64,000 nucleotides of DNA from DASWTL01 sp966250385 (GTDB taxonomy: Bacteria > Bacteroidota > Bacteroidia > Sphingobacteriales > Sphingobacteriaceae), in NCBI GenBank assembly GCA_966250385.1, contig CBINHC010000010.1, positions 100,748 to 164,747 on the forward strand, read 5' to 3'. The number at the start of each line of letters is the position of its first letter. The first letter of the stretch is position 1. The position numbers were made by a program, and so were the translations under genes. The notes under the pieces were generated by a model. That model worked only from the letters and a program-made list of their open reading frames with translations, ran no database searches and was not told where the DNA came from. This document shows, in pieces, positions 9,685-18,026 of this stretch.

Positions 9685-10059
9685 TTAATATTGTCTTTCC
9701 TCCAGCAGCATGAACAGGTTGCCCGCCGCATCGGTAAAGTCCACGGCCAGTCCGAAGCTGAAATACTGTGGTTCGCCAATAAATTGAAGCGATTCCCGCT
9801 TCAGGTAGTGATAATCCCGAAGGCAATCGGAGGTATTGATAATGATTCGGTTCGGAGGTCCGGAGGCGCGGGTTTCGGTCAGTATGGTCGTGAACCCCGA
9901 AGGGGCGACCAGGACCACCCACCCCTTCCTGAAGCACAGGTCATCCTGGCGTTCGCGGTATTTGAGTTTTGTGATAAAAAACTGCTTCACCATACCCACC
10001 TGGCGAACCGGCAGCAGGATATTCCTGATCTCAAGTGAAAATTGTTGTGTCGACACCAT
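9685..10059 (-). CDS. VOC (glyoxalase/bleomycin-resistance) family protein
   Basis: 124 residues, about the length of one VOC domain pair. It contains FITKLKYRERQDDLCFRKGWVVLVAP in the first half and DCLRDYHYLKRESLQFIGEPQYFSFGLAVDFTDAAGN followed by LLEERQY in the second, the terminal Glu being a typical metal-ligand position. It is the first gene of a two-gene unit with the AraC regulator. The same pair recurs at 14376-15726, where the second halves of the two VOC proteins match closely (DCLRDY). The reaction is unknown; members act as lyases, dioxygenases or binding proteins. Confidence 0.8.
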   Translation of the reverse strand: MVSTQQFSLEIRNILLPVRQVGMVKQFFITKLKYRERQDDLCFRKGWVVLVAPSGFTTILTETRASGPPNRIIINTSDCLRDYHYLKRESLQFIGEPQYFSFGLAVDFTDAAGNLFMLLEERQY

Positions 10060-10321
10060 ATCCGTTTACGTAACCACTTACACAATCATCTATGCGCGTG
10101 TATGTGGCCGCAAAAGTATTCAGGGTCCGGGCGACAGATTTGTAAAATACTGCCCTATTGAAATTGTATCACGGTTTTTACTGAGTTCCGGAGACCCGGA
10201 TGGCTCTCGGGTTGCCCCGGGATCAGACAGAAGAATGTCAGGAACTGCCTCCATTGATCTGGCTGACTCAAAGCGCGAAAGCTCAGGAAAGAGGGATATG
10301 CAGCAGAGGCGGACCACAACA
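10060..10321. other. Non-coding region upstream of the VOC-AraC unit
   Basis: About 260 bp between the VOC start and the terminator of the next leftward gene. Only short overlapping frames with poor composition are present. It must carry the promoter for the VOC-AraC unit, but I found no clear promoter consensus or dyad. Confidence 0.4.
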
Positions 10322-10350
10322 AAAGCCCCGGCAGGGAATGCACGGGGCTC
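10322..10350 (-). terminator. Intrinsic terminator of the PD40 gene
   Basis: Arms AGCCCCG (10324-10330) and CGGGGCT (10343-10349) with a 12-nt loop. On the minus strand the stem is followed by TTTTGTTG. It lies about 100 bp after the stop codon at 10447. Confidence 0.75.
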
Positions 10351-10446
10351 ATCAGGAAAATGAATGATTATTCTTCAGCGGTTCGTAGCAGGCAATACGG
10401 TCTGTCGGTGTATGAAGACAGCGCCTCAGGCTTTTTTGAACGTGGT

Positions 10447-11415
10447 TTAGTGAGCGCCCGTATTCAATCGTTGAATGTTTTCAATGTTCACTTCCCAGAT
10501 ATTCCCGAGCCCGTTAAACGACGACCGCAGTTCCCGGATAAACGCTTTGTTCGTAACCGCCTTTTGCCGGGGCGGAGCCGTAACCCCCTGCGGGCGGTTA
10601 CTGGTGAAATATAATGTTTTGCCATCGGGAGAAATCCCGGGCTGCCCTTCACTACCGGGTGAGTTTACATCCTTTCCCAGGTTAACCGGCCCGGTCCATT
10701 TTCCGCCGTTGTTGAAAGCCACGTAAAGATCCGTTCCGCCCATTCCTTTACGGCTGGCACTGGTAAAAATGATGAAGGTCCCGTCCGGGGAAACGGCCGG
10801 ATCAAGGTCGCGATGCTGCGGCGAATTGAACGGCAGCTTCACAGCCGGGCCGTATTTCCCGTTCTGATTTTGAACATAATAGATGTCACTGTCGAAAAGG
10901 CTGTCGACAGCGCTGAAATACAGGTCGTTTTTTTCGGTCAGGCTCGGGTAAAGAGGCAATACGGTCTGATAGAAATCGCCTTCCAGAAGTACCGGCTCCT
11001 GGGGCTGATGAAAAGGTGGTTTAACTACCCATATACCGTAATCCGAGGGTTTCTTCTGATATTTTGATGGCCGGTCGGAAATGAAGATCATCATGGACTG
11101 ATCGGGAGCGATGAATGGATCGGCATCTCTGAACCGGCCGGAATAAGGGACCAGCCTGGGTTCCCGCCACTCCCCCTTCCGGTTGCTGGTGGTGACGATC
11201 GCTATCCGGCGCCAGTCAGGAAGCAATGCTTTGGAAAAAAAGGCCCTGTCGGATGAAGCTGTTTTGGTGAAGTTAAACTCAAAATCGGGCGAGGATACTG
11301 TTCCCTCGCCCACTAACCTCGGGGCTCCGGTGGCTGAAACGGACTCCTGGGCCAGGGCGCAGTTTGTTGTAATCAGGGTCAGAGCTATAGCTGTTGAGAA
11401 GAAGTTTCTTTTCAT
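10447..11415 (-). CDS. Exported PD40/WD40-like beta-propeller protein
   Basis: 322 residues with a Sec signal peptide (MKRNFFSTAIALTLITTNCALAQ). Several PD40-type blades are visible: DADPFIAPDQSMMIFISDRP, DLDPAVSPDGTFIIFTSAS and GQPGISPDGKTLYFTSNRP. This is the TolB-like propeller motif found in periplasmic proteins that bind protein or ligand partners. No catalytic domain is attached and the length fits one propeller. It stands alone, with a terminator downstream. The function cannot be assigned beyond the fold. Confidence 0.8.
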   Translation of the reverse strand: MKRNFFSTAIALTLITTNCALAQESVSATGAPRLVGEGTVSSPDFEFNFTKTASSDRAFFSKALLPDWRRIAIVTTSNRKGEWREPRLVPYSGRFRDADPFIAPDQSMMIFISDRPSKYQKKPSDYGIWVVKPPFHQPQEPVLLEGDFYQTVLPLYPSLTEKNDLYFSAVDSLFDSDIYYVQNQNGKYGPAVKLPFNSPQHRDLDPAVSPDGTFIIFTSASRKGMGGTDLYVAFNNGGKWTGPVNLGKDVNSPGSEGQPGISPDGKTLYFTSNRPQGVTAPPRQKAVTNKAFIRELRSSFNGLGNIWEVNIENIQRLNTGAH

Positions 11416-11558
11416 AAAGGATCAAATTTCTGTTTGGACCATAAATGCGCCGGCGTGTTACGACCGGTGAAAATCTATTGTATTGATCAGTTCAGTGCTT
11501 TTTCGGGAGACGGGTCCCCTGCCCTCCTGTTTTTGTTATTTACCGACTGCCCTCCCGG

Positions 11559-12095
11559 TCAGTGCCCGGTGGTTTCCAGATAGTTAACAACTACAGGCAG
11601 CGCGCGGATGTCCCGTTTAGCAAACCGAACGTCCGGGGCTATACCTGTTTGATTAAAAGGCTGAGCAGGGAGCCGCGATGAGCGGGAAGTTGGAACCGTC
11701 ACCGTCCAGAATCCTGAAGGCGGTTCCACTGTTCTGAGATTGGAGTAATCAAGCGTTCCGCTCGAATTTTCCTTACCGAAGATGACTACCTTACTGCTTT
11801 GCTTTGCAAAAGGCAGAAACTCCTCGGTTGCGCTTCCGCATTTCCCGTCAATGAGAATTGCAATCTTACGGGGATTCCGGTAGACCGAATCAGACTCCAG
11901 GGTATTGGCTAACTTGCCGGTCATACTGACAAAGGTATTGGGAGCCTTTTCCATCTTCAGAATGAATCCTTTCAGGAACTCCCTCGTATTCTGCGGCACT
12001 CCCGGATTTTCGACTAATTGCCGGTACATGCTGATATTATCCGCGGTAGCCAGGAATTTCGAATCTTGAAGTTTTAAATATTTGATGATGCTCAT
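11559..12095 (-). pseudogene. N-truncated S41 peptidase remnant
   Basis: 178 codons resembling the C-terminal part of tail-specific (S41) proteases: KIAILIDGKCGSATEEFLPFAKQSSKVVIFGKENSSG holds the catalytic Ser (GSATEE), and QTGIAPDV is the usual C-terminal motif. The family normally has a signal peptide, an N-terminal helical region and an oligoglycine strand before this part; all are missing. The frame stays open upstream of the ATG except for a TAG at 12102-12104, and the preceding codons to about 12188 read THEFVKTNDGRKLMQDIQRLII. Those codons could be decayed gene sequence or the end of another fragment. A functional short protein is possible but unlikely. Confidence 0.65.
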
Positions 12096-12229
12096 GTTCG
12101 GCTATATTATTAATCGTTGAATGTCTTGCATGAGCTTCCGGCCATCATTAGTCTTCACAAACTCATGGGTTCCTCCGCTGATAACAGTGCGGCGGAAATG
12201 CAGTGACAAAGAGACACAGGGGCTGCAGA

Positions 12230-13195
12230 TCAAGATTGAGGTGGCCGGATCAGGTCATTAAGGCGGGCCTTCGATATGTTCGATCCGGTCAGAATTAAAA
12301 CGACGGTTTTCCCTGCTGTATCAAGCTTTCCGGAAAGCAGCGCCGCGACGGCAACAACCCCGGAAGGCTCGACAACCATCTTGTGCGTATTCAGCACCCA
12401 TTCCATGGCGCTCATGATATCAGTTTCCGAGACGGTGACCACCTGATCGACCACATCCAGGAACAGCGGCAGCGTTAAGGTCTCCGGTTCGATATAGCCA
12501 CTCAGACCGGTGGCAATGGAAGGTCGCAGGTTAACCAGGATGGCTTTGCGCGCCTTAAACCATTCAAAGAATGTGGGGCTGTTCTCGGCCTGCACGGCCA
12601 CCACCTGAATTCCGGGATTGATTTGCTTGACATACGCACCAACGCCGGAAGCTAACCCTCCGCCACCGACCGGCACCAGCACGATATCGGCTTCCGGTAG
12701 CTGGTCCAGCAGCTCAGCTCCTATCGTACCGCCGCCGAGGACCATATTGACATTGTTGTAGGCTGAAATAAAGGTCATCCGCTGATTTCGGGAAGCCTCC
12801 AGCGCCTTTTGCCGGGCAGTTTCAATGTCATCGAAGAACGTGATATCAGCACCGCATTCTCTCATGAAGCTGAGCTTTATGGGATCCGCATCACAGGGAA
12901 GACAGATGTGAACGGGAATCCCGAGCTTCTTACCTGCAAATGCAAGCCCCATTCCATGGTTGCCTGCGGTTGGAGCTATTACGCCACGTCGACGCTCTTC
13001 TCTGCCTAACTGGCCGAGCACCTGGAACGCACCGCGGACTTTGAAGGAACCGGTAGGCTGCAGGTTTTCGAGTTTCAGGTAAACCGGCCCCTGGGCGCGG
13101 GCTGATAATGGCTCCGAATACAGCATATCGGTTGGAGCCACCCACGGTTCAATATTGCTTTTAGCCCTTATTACAGACTCTTTCGATATTTTCAT
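12230..13195 (-). CDS. Threonine/serine dehydratase, PLP-dependent
   Basis: 321 residues from ATG at 13195; an in-frame ATG 18 codons upstream gives a non-conserved extension. Fold-type II PLP enzyme with the PLP-lysine motif TGSFKVRGA, APTAGNHGMG binding the substrate carboxylate, the glycine loop VGGGGLASG, and the C-terminal LILTGSN. There is no regulatory ACT-like domain, so it resembles the catabolic TdcB/serine racemase type rather than full-length IlvA. It deaminates L-threonine (or serine) to 2-oxobutyrate (pyruvate) through an enamine intermediate. The RidA-type gene 120 bp upstream on the same strand encodes the family known to remove that intermediate. Confidence 0.92.
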   Translation of the reverse strand: MKISKESVIRAKSNIEPWVAPTDMLYSEPLSARAQGPVYLKLENLQPTGSFKVRGAFQVLGQLGREERRRGVIAPTAGNHGMGLAFAGKKLGIPVHICLPCDADPIKLSFMRECGADITFFDDIETARQKALEASRNQRMTFISAYNNVNMVLGGGTIGAELLDQLPEADIVLVPVGGGGLASGVGAYVKQINPGIQVVAVQAENSPTFFEWFKARKAILVNLRPSIATGLSGYIEPETLTLPLFLDVVDQVVTVSETDIMSAMEWVLNTHKMVVEPSGVVAVAALLSGKLDTAGKTVVLILTGSNISKARLNDLIRPPQS

Positions 13196-13314
13196 CGTTA
13201 CCGGTTTCAGATTCAAAGGAAATGTTCTTCGTAAACTCGTGTATAGCAAAAAATCACCAAATTGATGAGGAACGGTCCCCCATCCCGATCACTGGATCTC
13301 CCGCTGTGCGCGGA

Positions 13315-13785
13315 CTAAATGCAGGCGATGCAATCCATCTCCACCAGCGACCCACCCGGCAGCCCTCCTTTTGCTACGGCCACCGTGGTGCGCACAGGCG
13401 GCATTTTTCCGAAGCGTCCGAGATAGACTGCGTTCATTTCGTCATAGTTACCGATGTCATCCAGGTACACGTTTACCTTAAGGACCTTCTGCATGGAAGA
13501 TCCGGCACTGATGAGTTCCCGCTCCAGCTCCAGAAGGACATGCTCCGTTTGTTCCTTAATGTCCATCGATGGAAGATTTGCCCCCTTTCCGGCGATATAG
13601 ACCACATTTCCATGGATGGTGTGCCCGGAGAACAGAGGAACATTATCCTTCTTATGAATATTTCCGCTTTTGGATCCGGTGCTTGCGGCCGGATGGCTTT
13701 CTGTGCGTACAACAAAGCCCAAACCCGCGATCCCGGCCAGGGATGCCAGCATACTTTTAACCGCTGAGCGTCTTTCTGTTTTCAT
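13315..13785 (-). CDS. Exported RidA/YjgF/YER057c-family protein
   Basis: 156 residues. The N-terminus (MKTERRSAVKSMLASLAGIAGLGFVV) has twin arginines before a hydrophobic stretch, suggesting Tat export or a membrane anchor. Residues about 45-156 are a complete RidA domain with VVYIAGKGA, KVLKVNVYLDDIGNYDEMNAVY and PPVRTTVAV, the last carrying the conserved Arg that binds the imine carboxylate. It lies just upstream of a threonine dehydratase, the classic source of the reactive enamine. However, that enzyme has no signal peptide, so an exported RidA could not meet it in the cytoplasm. It may act on another imine, or the N-terminus may not be cleaved. Confidence 0.85.
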   Translation of the reverse strand: MKTERRSAVKSMLASLAGIAGLGFVVRTESHPAASTGSKSGNIHKKDNVPLFSGHTIHGNVVYIAGKGANLPSMDIKEQTEHVLLELERELISAGSSMQKVLKVNVYLDDIGNYDEMNAVYLGRFGKMPPVRTTVAVAKGGLPGGSLVEMDCIACI

Positions 13786-13895
13786 GTTAAAGTTTTATGG
13801 ATATTTATCACTGACACCGGAAGTAAGGGCGGTGCAATCGTAAACAAACCGATGGAGGGCCAATGCACCCTGTTAGTGCCCTGGCCTAAACCCGG

Positions 13896-14303
13896 TTATT
13901 CATCTTTTACGAACCTGGTATTCTCCTCGTCGCCCTCTTTCAGATAGATCGCCACAAAGGTTAGCGGCGCATCCGAGGACAAATTATCAAAGTGCAGGAT
14001 CCGTTTATTACGTGGTTCATAAAACGCATCGCCTGTATTAAGGATCTTTTGAGCTTCACCTTCAATTTGGAACAATACCCGTCCTTTTATCACATAGCCT
14101 ACTACCGGTGAGGGATGCAAATGTCCTGGAGCCCTCTGCCCGGCAGGCATCGTGACCTCCTGCACCTGGAAGGCGGAGACATGTTGATTCACGCCCGCTT
14201 GCAAAAGGTCCTTTCTCGTGGGGCTTTCCTGCGCAAATGCACCAGAAGCGGTTGCAAACAGAAGTACAGTGATGATGGTCAAAAAGCTTTTCATTTTTTT
14301 CAT
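13896..14303 (-). CDS. Exported single-domain cupin
   Basis: 135 residues with a Sec signal peptide (ending GAFAQ). The mature part is one small cupin barrel: metal-binding motif 1 is GHLHPSPVVGYVIKGRVLF (His, His, with Gly-Tyr in place of the usual Glu region) and motif 2 is ILNTGDAFYEPRNKRILHFDN with its His. Such proteins are often oxygenases or sensors of unknown substrate. It sits between the second AraC gene and the RidA gene, all on the minus strand, with gaps of 72 and 110 bp. Confidence 0.82.
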   Translation of the reverse strand: MKKMKSFLTIITVLLFATASGAFAQESPTRKDLLQAGVNQHVSAFQVQEVTMPAGQRAPGHLHPSPVVGYVIKGRVLFQIEGEAQKILNTGDAFYEPRNKRILHFDNLSSDAPLTFVAIYLKEGDEENTRFVKDE

Positions 14304-14375
14304 GCTTTGCTTTAATATTCGATGTTCTTAATAGCCAGCGATTCAGATTGAGGACCGGGCAAGATCACGTGACCA

Positions 14376-15347
14376 TTACGCCGGTGTTCTTAAATTATCT
14401 AAAGTACGAGATCCGGAAAGGGAAGTCAGATTGCTAATCCGATCGGCTATGTGTCCTGCCGGAACATCGTTAGCTTTGTTCGTTTTTCTTCTCTTCTTAC
14501 GGTATTGCGCCGGGGTATCAGAAAAGGTACTTTTAAAATGGCGGATAAAGGAGCTCGGGCAGTCAAATCCAACCCTCCGTGTAATCTCGGCAACTGATGA
14601 CTCGGTATTCAGCAACAGGTAGCGGGCGCGTTCGAAGCGCACGTGAAGCAGGTACTGGTGCGGAGATTTTTGATAGACCTGCTGAAAAGTACGGAGCAGA
14701 TGGTTGACCGACAAGCAGGCCTCCCCGGCAACATCCTTTAACCGAATCTTCTTCTCATGGTTGTTCTGAATATAATCCCTGGCCAGCACCAGCCGTTTCA
14801 TGATATCATTTCGGGTAACGGGGTTCGAAAATGACAGGTTTCCGGTTTTCTCCAGGACCTCCTTACGGAAGATCTGACAGTAGTTCAGCAGGCAGTGAAA
14901 CAGGTACTGGTTAAGCAGCGAGTCCTCCAGGAGTCCCCGCTCCAGGTTACGTTTGAGATTCATGACGGTGTAGCGAAGGTCATTCCGGAAGGGAAGCATC
15001 CGGACGGGCATTTGATTCGGGGCCTGGTGCGCAAACAGTTCGGTTATATTGCTCTCTCCCGCCTCCTGTCTGATGCAGAACTCCCGGATAAAGTCGGGCG
15101 AAAAGCTCAACGACAGGCTGGTTACCGGCTCATCCGACTTCGCCAGCCGCGAATACCGGGCCCCCTGCGGCAGCATCAGGAAATTTCCCGGGTACAGGTT
15201 GATGTTCTTCTGGCCGATATCGACCTGCTCACTTCCGGATAACACCAGGGTCATGGTCAGGTTTTCAGCGGCCGCGATCCTGCCTGTCCGGGTTGAGCCT
15301 CTCAGAATGATCTCATTCTTATTCCGCAGACGTTTTTCGATGGTCAT
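14376..15347 (-). CDS. AraC-family transcriptional regulator (second paralogue)
   Basis: 323 residues from ATG at 15347, which follows the VOC stop (15349-15351) by a single base (TGATATG), indicating translational coupling. Sensing domain residues about 1-165 (MTLVLSGSEQVDIG, LYPGNFLMLPQGARYSR). Two HTH motifs near residues 200-300 (IRLKDVAGEACLSVNHLLRTFQQVY and VAEITRRVGFDCPSSFIRHFKSTF). The same layout, down to NLKRNLE in the linker, occurs in the AraC protein at 8793-9674. It is the last gene of the MBL-MBL-VOC-AraC unit whose promoter carries a TetR-type palindrome. Confidence 0.9.
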   Translation of the reverse strand: MTIEKRLRNKNEIILRGSTRTGRIAAAENLTMTLVLSGSEQVDIGQKNINLYPGNFLMLPQGARYSRLAKSDEPVTSLSLSFSPDFIREFCIRQEAGESNITELFAHQAPNQMPVRMLPFRNDLRYTVMNLKRNLERGLLEDSLLNQYLFHCLLNYCQIFRKEVLEKTGNLSFSNPVTRNDIMKRLVLARDYIQNNHEKKIRLKDVAGEACLSVNHLLRTFQQVYQKSPHQYLLHVRFERARYLLLNTESSVAEITRRVGFDCPSSFIRHFKSTFSDTPAQYRKKRRKTNKANDVPAGHIADRISNLTSLSGSRTLDNLRTPA

Positions 15348-15348
15348 A

Positions 15349-15726
15349 TCAGTCGTCTGAATAGTTCCGTTCTTCCACCAGTAGATATGTGTTCCCGCTG
15401 TGATCGATGAACTCGGCAACGAGGCCGGCCATCGTGTAGTAAGGTTCGCTAAGAAAACGCACTCCTTCCTTCTTCAGCAAATAGTAGTCGCGCAGGCAAT
15501 CATTGGTGTAAACCGTGATTCCGCTTGCGATCTGCTCCTTCGCCCTGGCGCTGTTTTCTGAAAGCACAGACTTCAGGCGCCCGGACCGGCTTTCTGATGG
15601 GATACACTCCATAGCGGCGCAGATCAGTTCCTTGTTTCCGTGTTGTCTGGGAAAAGCATTTTGCGCTTCCTTATTCTTATCAGCTCTGCAGCTCATTTTT
15701 CGCTTTTCAAATCCGATCGCAGTCAT
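15349..15726 (-). CDS. VOC-like protein coupled to AraC
   Basis: 125 residues. The second half (TNDCLRDYYLLKKEGVRFLSEPYYTMAGLVAEFIDHSGN followed by LLVEERNYS) matches the VOC protein at 9685-10059 and is a clear VOC half-domain with its terminal Glu. The first half is divergent and lacks the strands seen in the paralogue, so the protein may be partly decayed or specialised as a ligand-binding partner. It lies 51 bp after the second MBL gene and one base before the AraC start. Confidence 0.7.
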   Translation of the reverse strand: MTAIGFEKRKMSCRADKNKEAQNAFPRQHGNKELICAAMECIPSESRSGRLKSVLSENSARAKEQIASGITVYTNDCLRDYYLLKKEGVRFLSEPYYTMAGLVAEFIDHSGNTYLLVEERNYSDD

Positions 15727-15777
15727 TTTTAAATTCAGGTGAATGAGCGATGGTGCATGGGAAGAAACCCGGATAAA

Positions 15778-16632
15778 TCAGATATCCGCCACAGCGCCAT
15801 CCCTCGGGACAATTACATTGGAGATATTTGCGTTCTTTAACGCTTTCTTTAATTCAGACCTTGATAAAAGACAATGATTAAGTGCTTCCATATGGACGCA
15901 GATAATTTTAGAGGCCGGGGCGAGTTTTGCGACGCGGATTACATCCCCAGCATTCATAATGATGGGTCCTCCCTGCAAAAATTCAGCTCCGCCGGCATTG
16001 AGGATAATGATCCCCGGATTGAAACGGCTCAGGGCATCCTCCACCTCGCTGCAGAGAATGGTGTCGCCTGCTACATATACTTTCCTCCCTCCGGCATTCA
16101 ACAGGAAGCCGGATACCGCTCCCATTGTCTTGCCTACCTCTCCCGTGCCATGCCGGCCGGAGGTGCGGTGAATGGTGATGCCGCCGAATGCTCCTTGTTC
16201 CCAAATCGCTTCAGTATTAATGAATCCCTGCGCGCGGAGCACCGCCTCATCTGCCGGCTGGCAGAAGATCTTTTTGGTCTTCGGGATCAGGCTTCTTGCG
16301 GCCTCATCCCAATGATCCCGATGCAAATGGGTAAGCAGGATGGCATCCGTCTCCTCAATGATGCGTGCTACTTTCTGAGCTGAAAACCGAAGTTCAACCA
16401 GAGGAATTCGTTCCGTCCGGGCTGCATGCTGCACGGGTTCCATCGCACCTTTCCGGCTTAGCATGGGATCCACCAGAAACTGTTTTCCTCCTGCCCGGAT
16501 AACCAGCGTGGCATTTCTTAGGAGAGTGACTTCGATGCCACCCTTTTCCGCCCGCTGAGCGGCTCCGGCTATCACCGGGTCTGTCAATAATATTCCCATG
16601 AGTAATGATCTAAGAAATTCAGAGCGTTTCAT
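15778..16632 (-). CDS. Exported MBL-fold metallo-hydrolase
   Basis: 284 residues from ATG at 16632. A hydrophobic N-terminus (MKRSEFLRSLLMGILLTDPVIAGAA) suggests export. The metallo-beta-lactamase zinc motif THLHRDHWDEA is intact, followed by TSGRHGTGE and VYVAGDTI (third His and bridging Asp regions). The type resembles UlaG-like/COG2220 hydrolases. Its start overlaps the end of the upstream MBL gene by 14 bp. The substrate is unknown. The pairing with isochorismatase and TetR suggests a detoxification or degradation unit. Confidence 0.85.
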   Translation of the reverse strand: MKRSEFLRSLLMGILLTDPVIAGAAQRAEKGGIEVTLLRNATLVIRAGGKQFLVDPMLSRKGAMEPVQHAARTERIPLVELRFSAQKVARIIEETDAILLTHLHRDHWDEAARSLIPKTKKIFCQPADEAVLRAQGFINTEAIWEQGAFGGITIHRTSGRHGTGEVGKTMGAVSGFLLNAGGRKVYVAGDTILCSEVEDALSRFNPGIIILNAGGAEFLQGGPIIMNAGDVIRVAKLAPASKIICVHMEALNHCLLSRSELKKALKNANISNVIVPRDGAVADI

Positions 16633-17407
16633 TGATAGTTTCTGTTGGTAGGGGTGCCGGGTCCAGCTGATATGACTCGCCGTCACGCAGGAATAAATAG
16701 CTTTGGCTGTGGTATTCGCATGCCAGCTTAAATTCCTTTTCAGGATCAGGGAATGGGGTGTAAACCGGCGGATAATCGAACATCCCGTAATGCATGGGGA
16801 CTACGTTTTTTGCCCGAAGGATCCGGCCCGCTGCTGCAGCCTCATTCGGGGTCATCGAAGCCGGTAACGGCGTGTAGCCGATAAAAGGATAATGCACGGT
16901 CACTCCGTTGATCGGCAGGAACGCCAGGTCCATAGGACCATATTGATTCCCAATTGCCCAGAACTGGTTATGCCAGAGGGTATCGCCTCCATGGAAGATC
17001 TGCGTCTTCCCATGCTGAATGATCCACGAGACCTGCTCATGACCAATACCGTCCAGGGCAAAAACCGGAATGATGCTGAGATCCCCGATTTGAACGGGCG
17101 TATTTAGCTCAACTCCCCGGACAGGAAGTTCAGCTGTCCGGATCTTCTCCTCGACTTCCCGGTGAACCCACACCCGTCCGCAGGGTTTGAGAATCTTCCT
17201 GATCGTCTCCCGATCATAATGGTCCTGGTGAAGATGCGTAAGCAGAATAGCATCGGCTTGCTCGCCGGCCGGAATCTCAAGTACCGGCATGAGCGGTTTA
17301 CCCATATACTTTTCCATTTTTTCAAAATTGACCACAGGGTCGATAAATACCGTGGTGCCGTCACTTTCAACTTTTAGTCCGGCCCAGGAAAGTTTGGTGA
17401 TTTTCAT
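16619..17407 (-). CDS. Cytoplasmic MBL-fold metallo-hydrolase (UlaG-like)
   Basis: 262 residues from ATG at 17407, with no signal peptide. Typical COG2220 features: KLSWAGLKVESDGTTVFIDP at the N-terminus, zinc motif LLTHLHQDHYDRET, IGHEQVSW, FHGGDTLWH and the C-terminal VPMHYGMFDYPP with the last His ligand. It is the first gene after the palindromic operator at 17424-17437, which lies only 17 bp before the start codon. It is therefore probably repressed by the adjacent TetR protein. It shares fold but not localisation with the next gene. Confidence 0.88.
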   Translation of the reverse strand: MKITKLSWAGLKVESDGTTVFIDPVVNFEKMEKYMGKPLMPVLEIPAGEQADAILLTHLHQDHYDRETIRKILKPCGRVWVHREVEEKIRTAELPVRGVELNTPVQIGDLSIIPVFALDGIGHEQVSWIIQHGKTQIFHGGDTLWHNQFWAIGNQYGPMDLAFLPINGVTVHYPFIGYTPLPASMTPNEAAAAGRILRAKNVVPMHYGMFDYPPVYTPFPDPEKEFKLACEYHSQSYLFLRDGESYQLDPAPLPTETINETL

Positions 17408-17423
17408 TCTCAGAAATTTATAT

Positions 17424-17437
17424 ACAGACAAGTCTGT
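17424..17437. promoter_or_regulatory. Palindromic operator, probably TetR site 1
   Basis: ACAGACAAGTCTGT is a perfect 6-2-6 palindrome between the TetR stop and the first MBL start. The identical 14 bases, with the same CT following, recur at 18722-18735 upstream of the isochorismatase-TetR unit. The size and symmetry fit a TetR-family dimer site. Confidence 0.75.
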
Positions 17438-17459
17438 CTATTAAAGAGCAATTTTTTTT

Positions 17460-18026
17460 TTAGCTGTTTACCTTTAACAATTTTAAAGAGGCTGAGCGCG
17501 CAGCTATAAGCGGCCATAATTCGCGATGGACCTGGAAAGAGATCATTGTACCCTCAAACAATATAAAGAGTTCATCGCCGAGGGCTTGCTCCTTTTTCAG
17601 CGGCTTCAGGGGATCTTTCGCTACCAGCGCATGAAATAATCTACGGAGCAATTGCTTGATTCTCTTGATCTCCTTTTCGATTTCCGGGTCAGTTTGCGGG
17701 TCGATTTCCGAAGACATTTTCTGGAAAGCGCAGCCGACGAAATTTTTCTCTGCAATCAGCGACTCCAGAAAATCATAGATCAGTTCTACCTTCTTCTTGG
17801 GCGTAGCTCCAGGTAAAACCTCACCCCGCAGCCGCTGCACCCAACTATCTGCTTTGGTATGCAGATAGGCCAGCGCCACTTGCTGCTTTGAAGAATAATT
17901 GGAGTACAAGGAGGCCTTGGCAATTCCGGCCTCTTCGATCAGCTGATTGATACCGGTCTTATTATACCCCTGAAAGTAAAATAACCGGCTCGCTGTCTCT
18001 ATGATCCTTTCCTCTACGCTTCTCAT
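17460..18026 (-). CDS. TetR/AcrR-family repressor
   Basis: 188 residues. The N-terminal DNA-binding domain is clear: RIIETASRLFYFQGYNKTGINQLIEEAGIAKASLYSNYSSKQQVALAYL. The C-terminal ligand domain contains VGCAFQKMSSEIDP, a pattern common in regulators of the YxaF/NemR-like group. Its ATG follows the isochorismatase stop with no gap, so the two are one transcription unit. Identical palindromes lie upstream of that unit and of the MBL gene that follows, so autorepression plus control of the MBL-AraC unit is likely. The inducer is unknown; a reactive electrophile is plausible but unproven. Confidence 0.92.
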   Translation of the reverse strand: MRSVEERIIETASRLFYFQGYNKTGINQLIEEAGIAKASLYSNYSSKQQVALAYLHTKADSWVQRLRGEVLPGATPKKKVELIYDFLESLIAEKNFVGCAFQKMSSEIDPQTDPEIEKEIKRIKQLLRRLFHALVAKDPLKPLKKEQALGDELFILFEGTMISFQVHRELWPLIAARSASLKLLKVNS

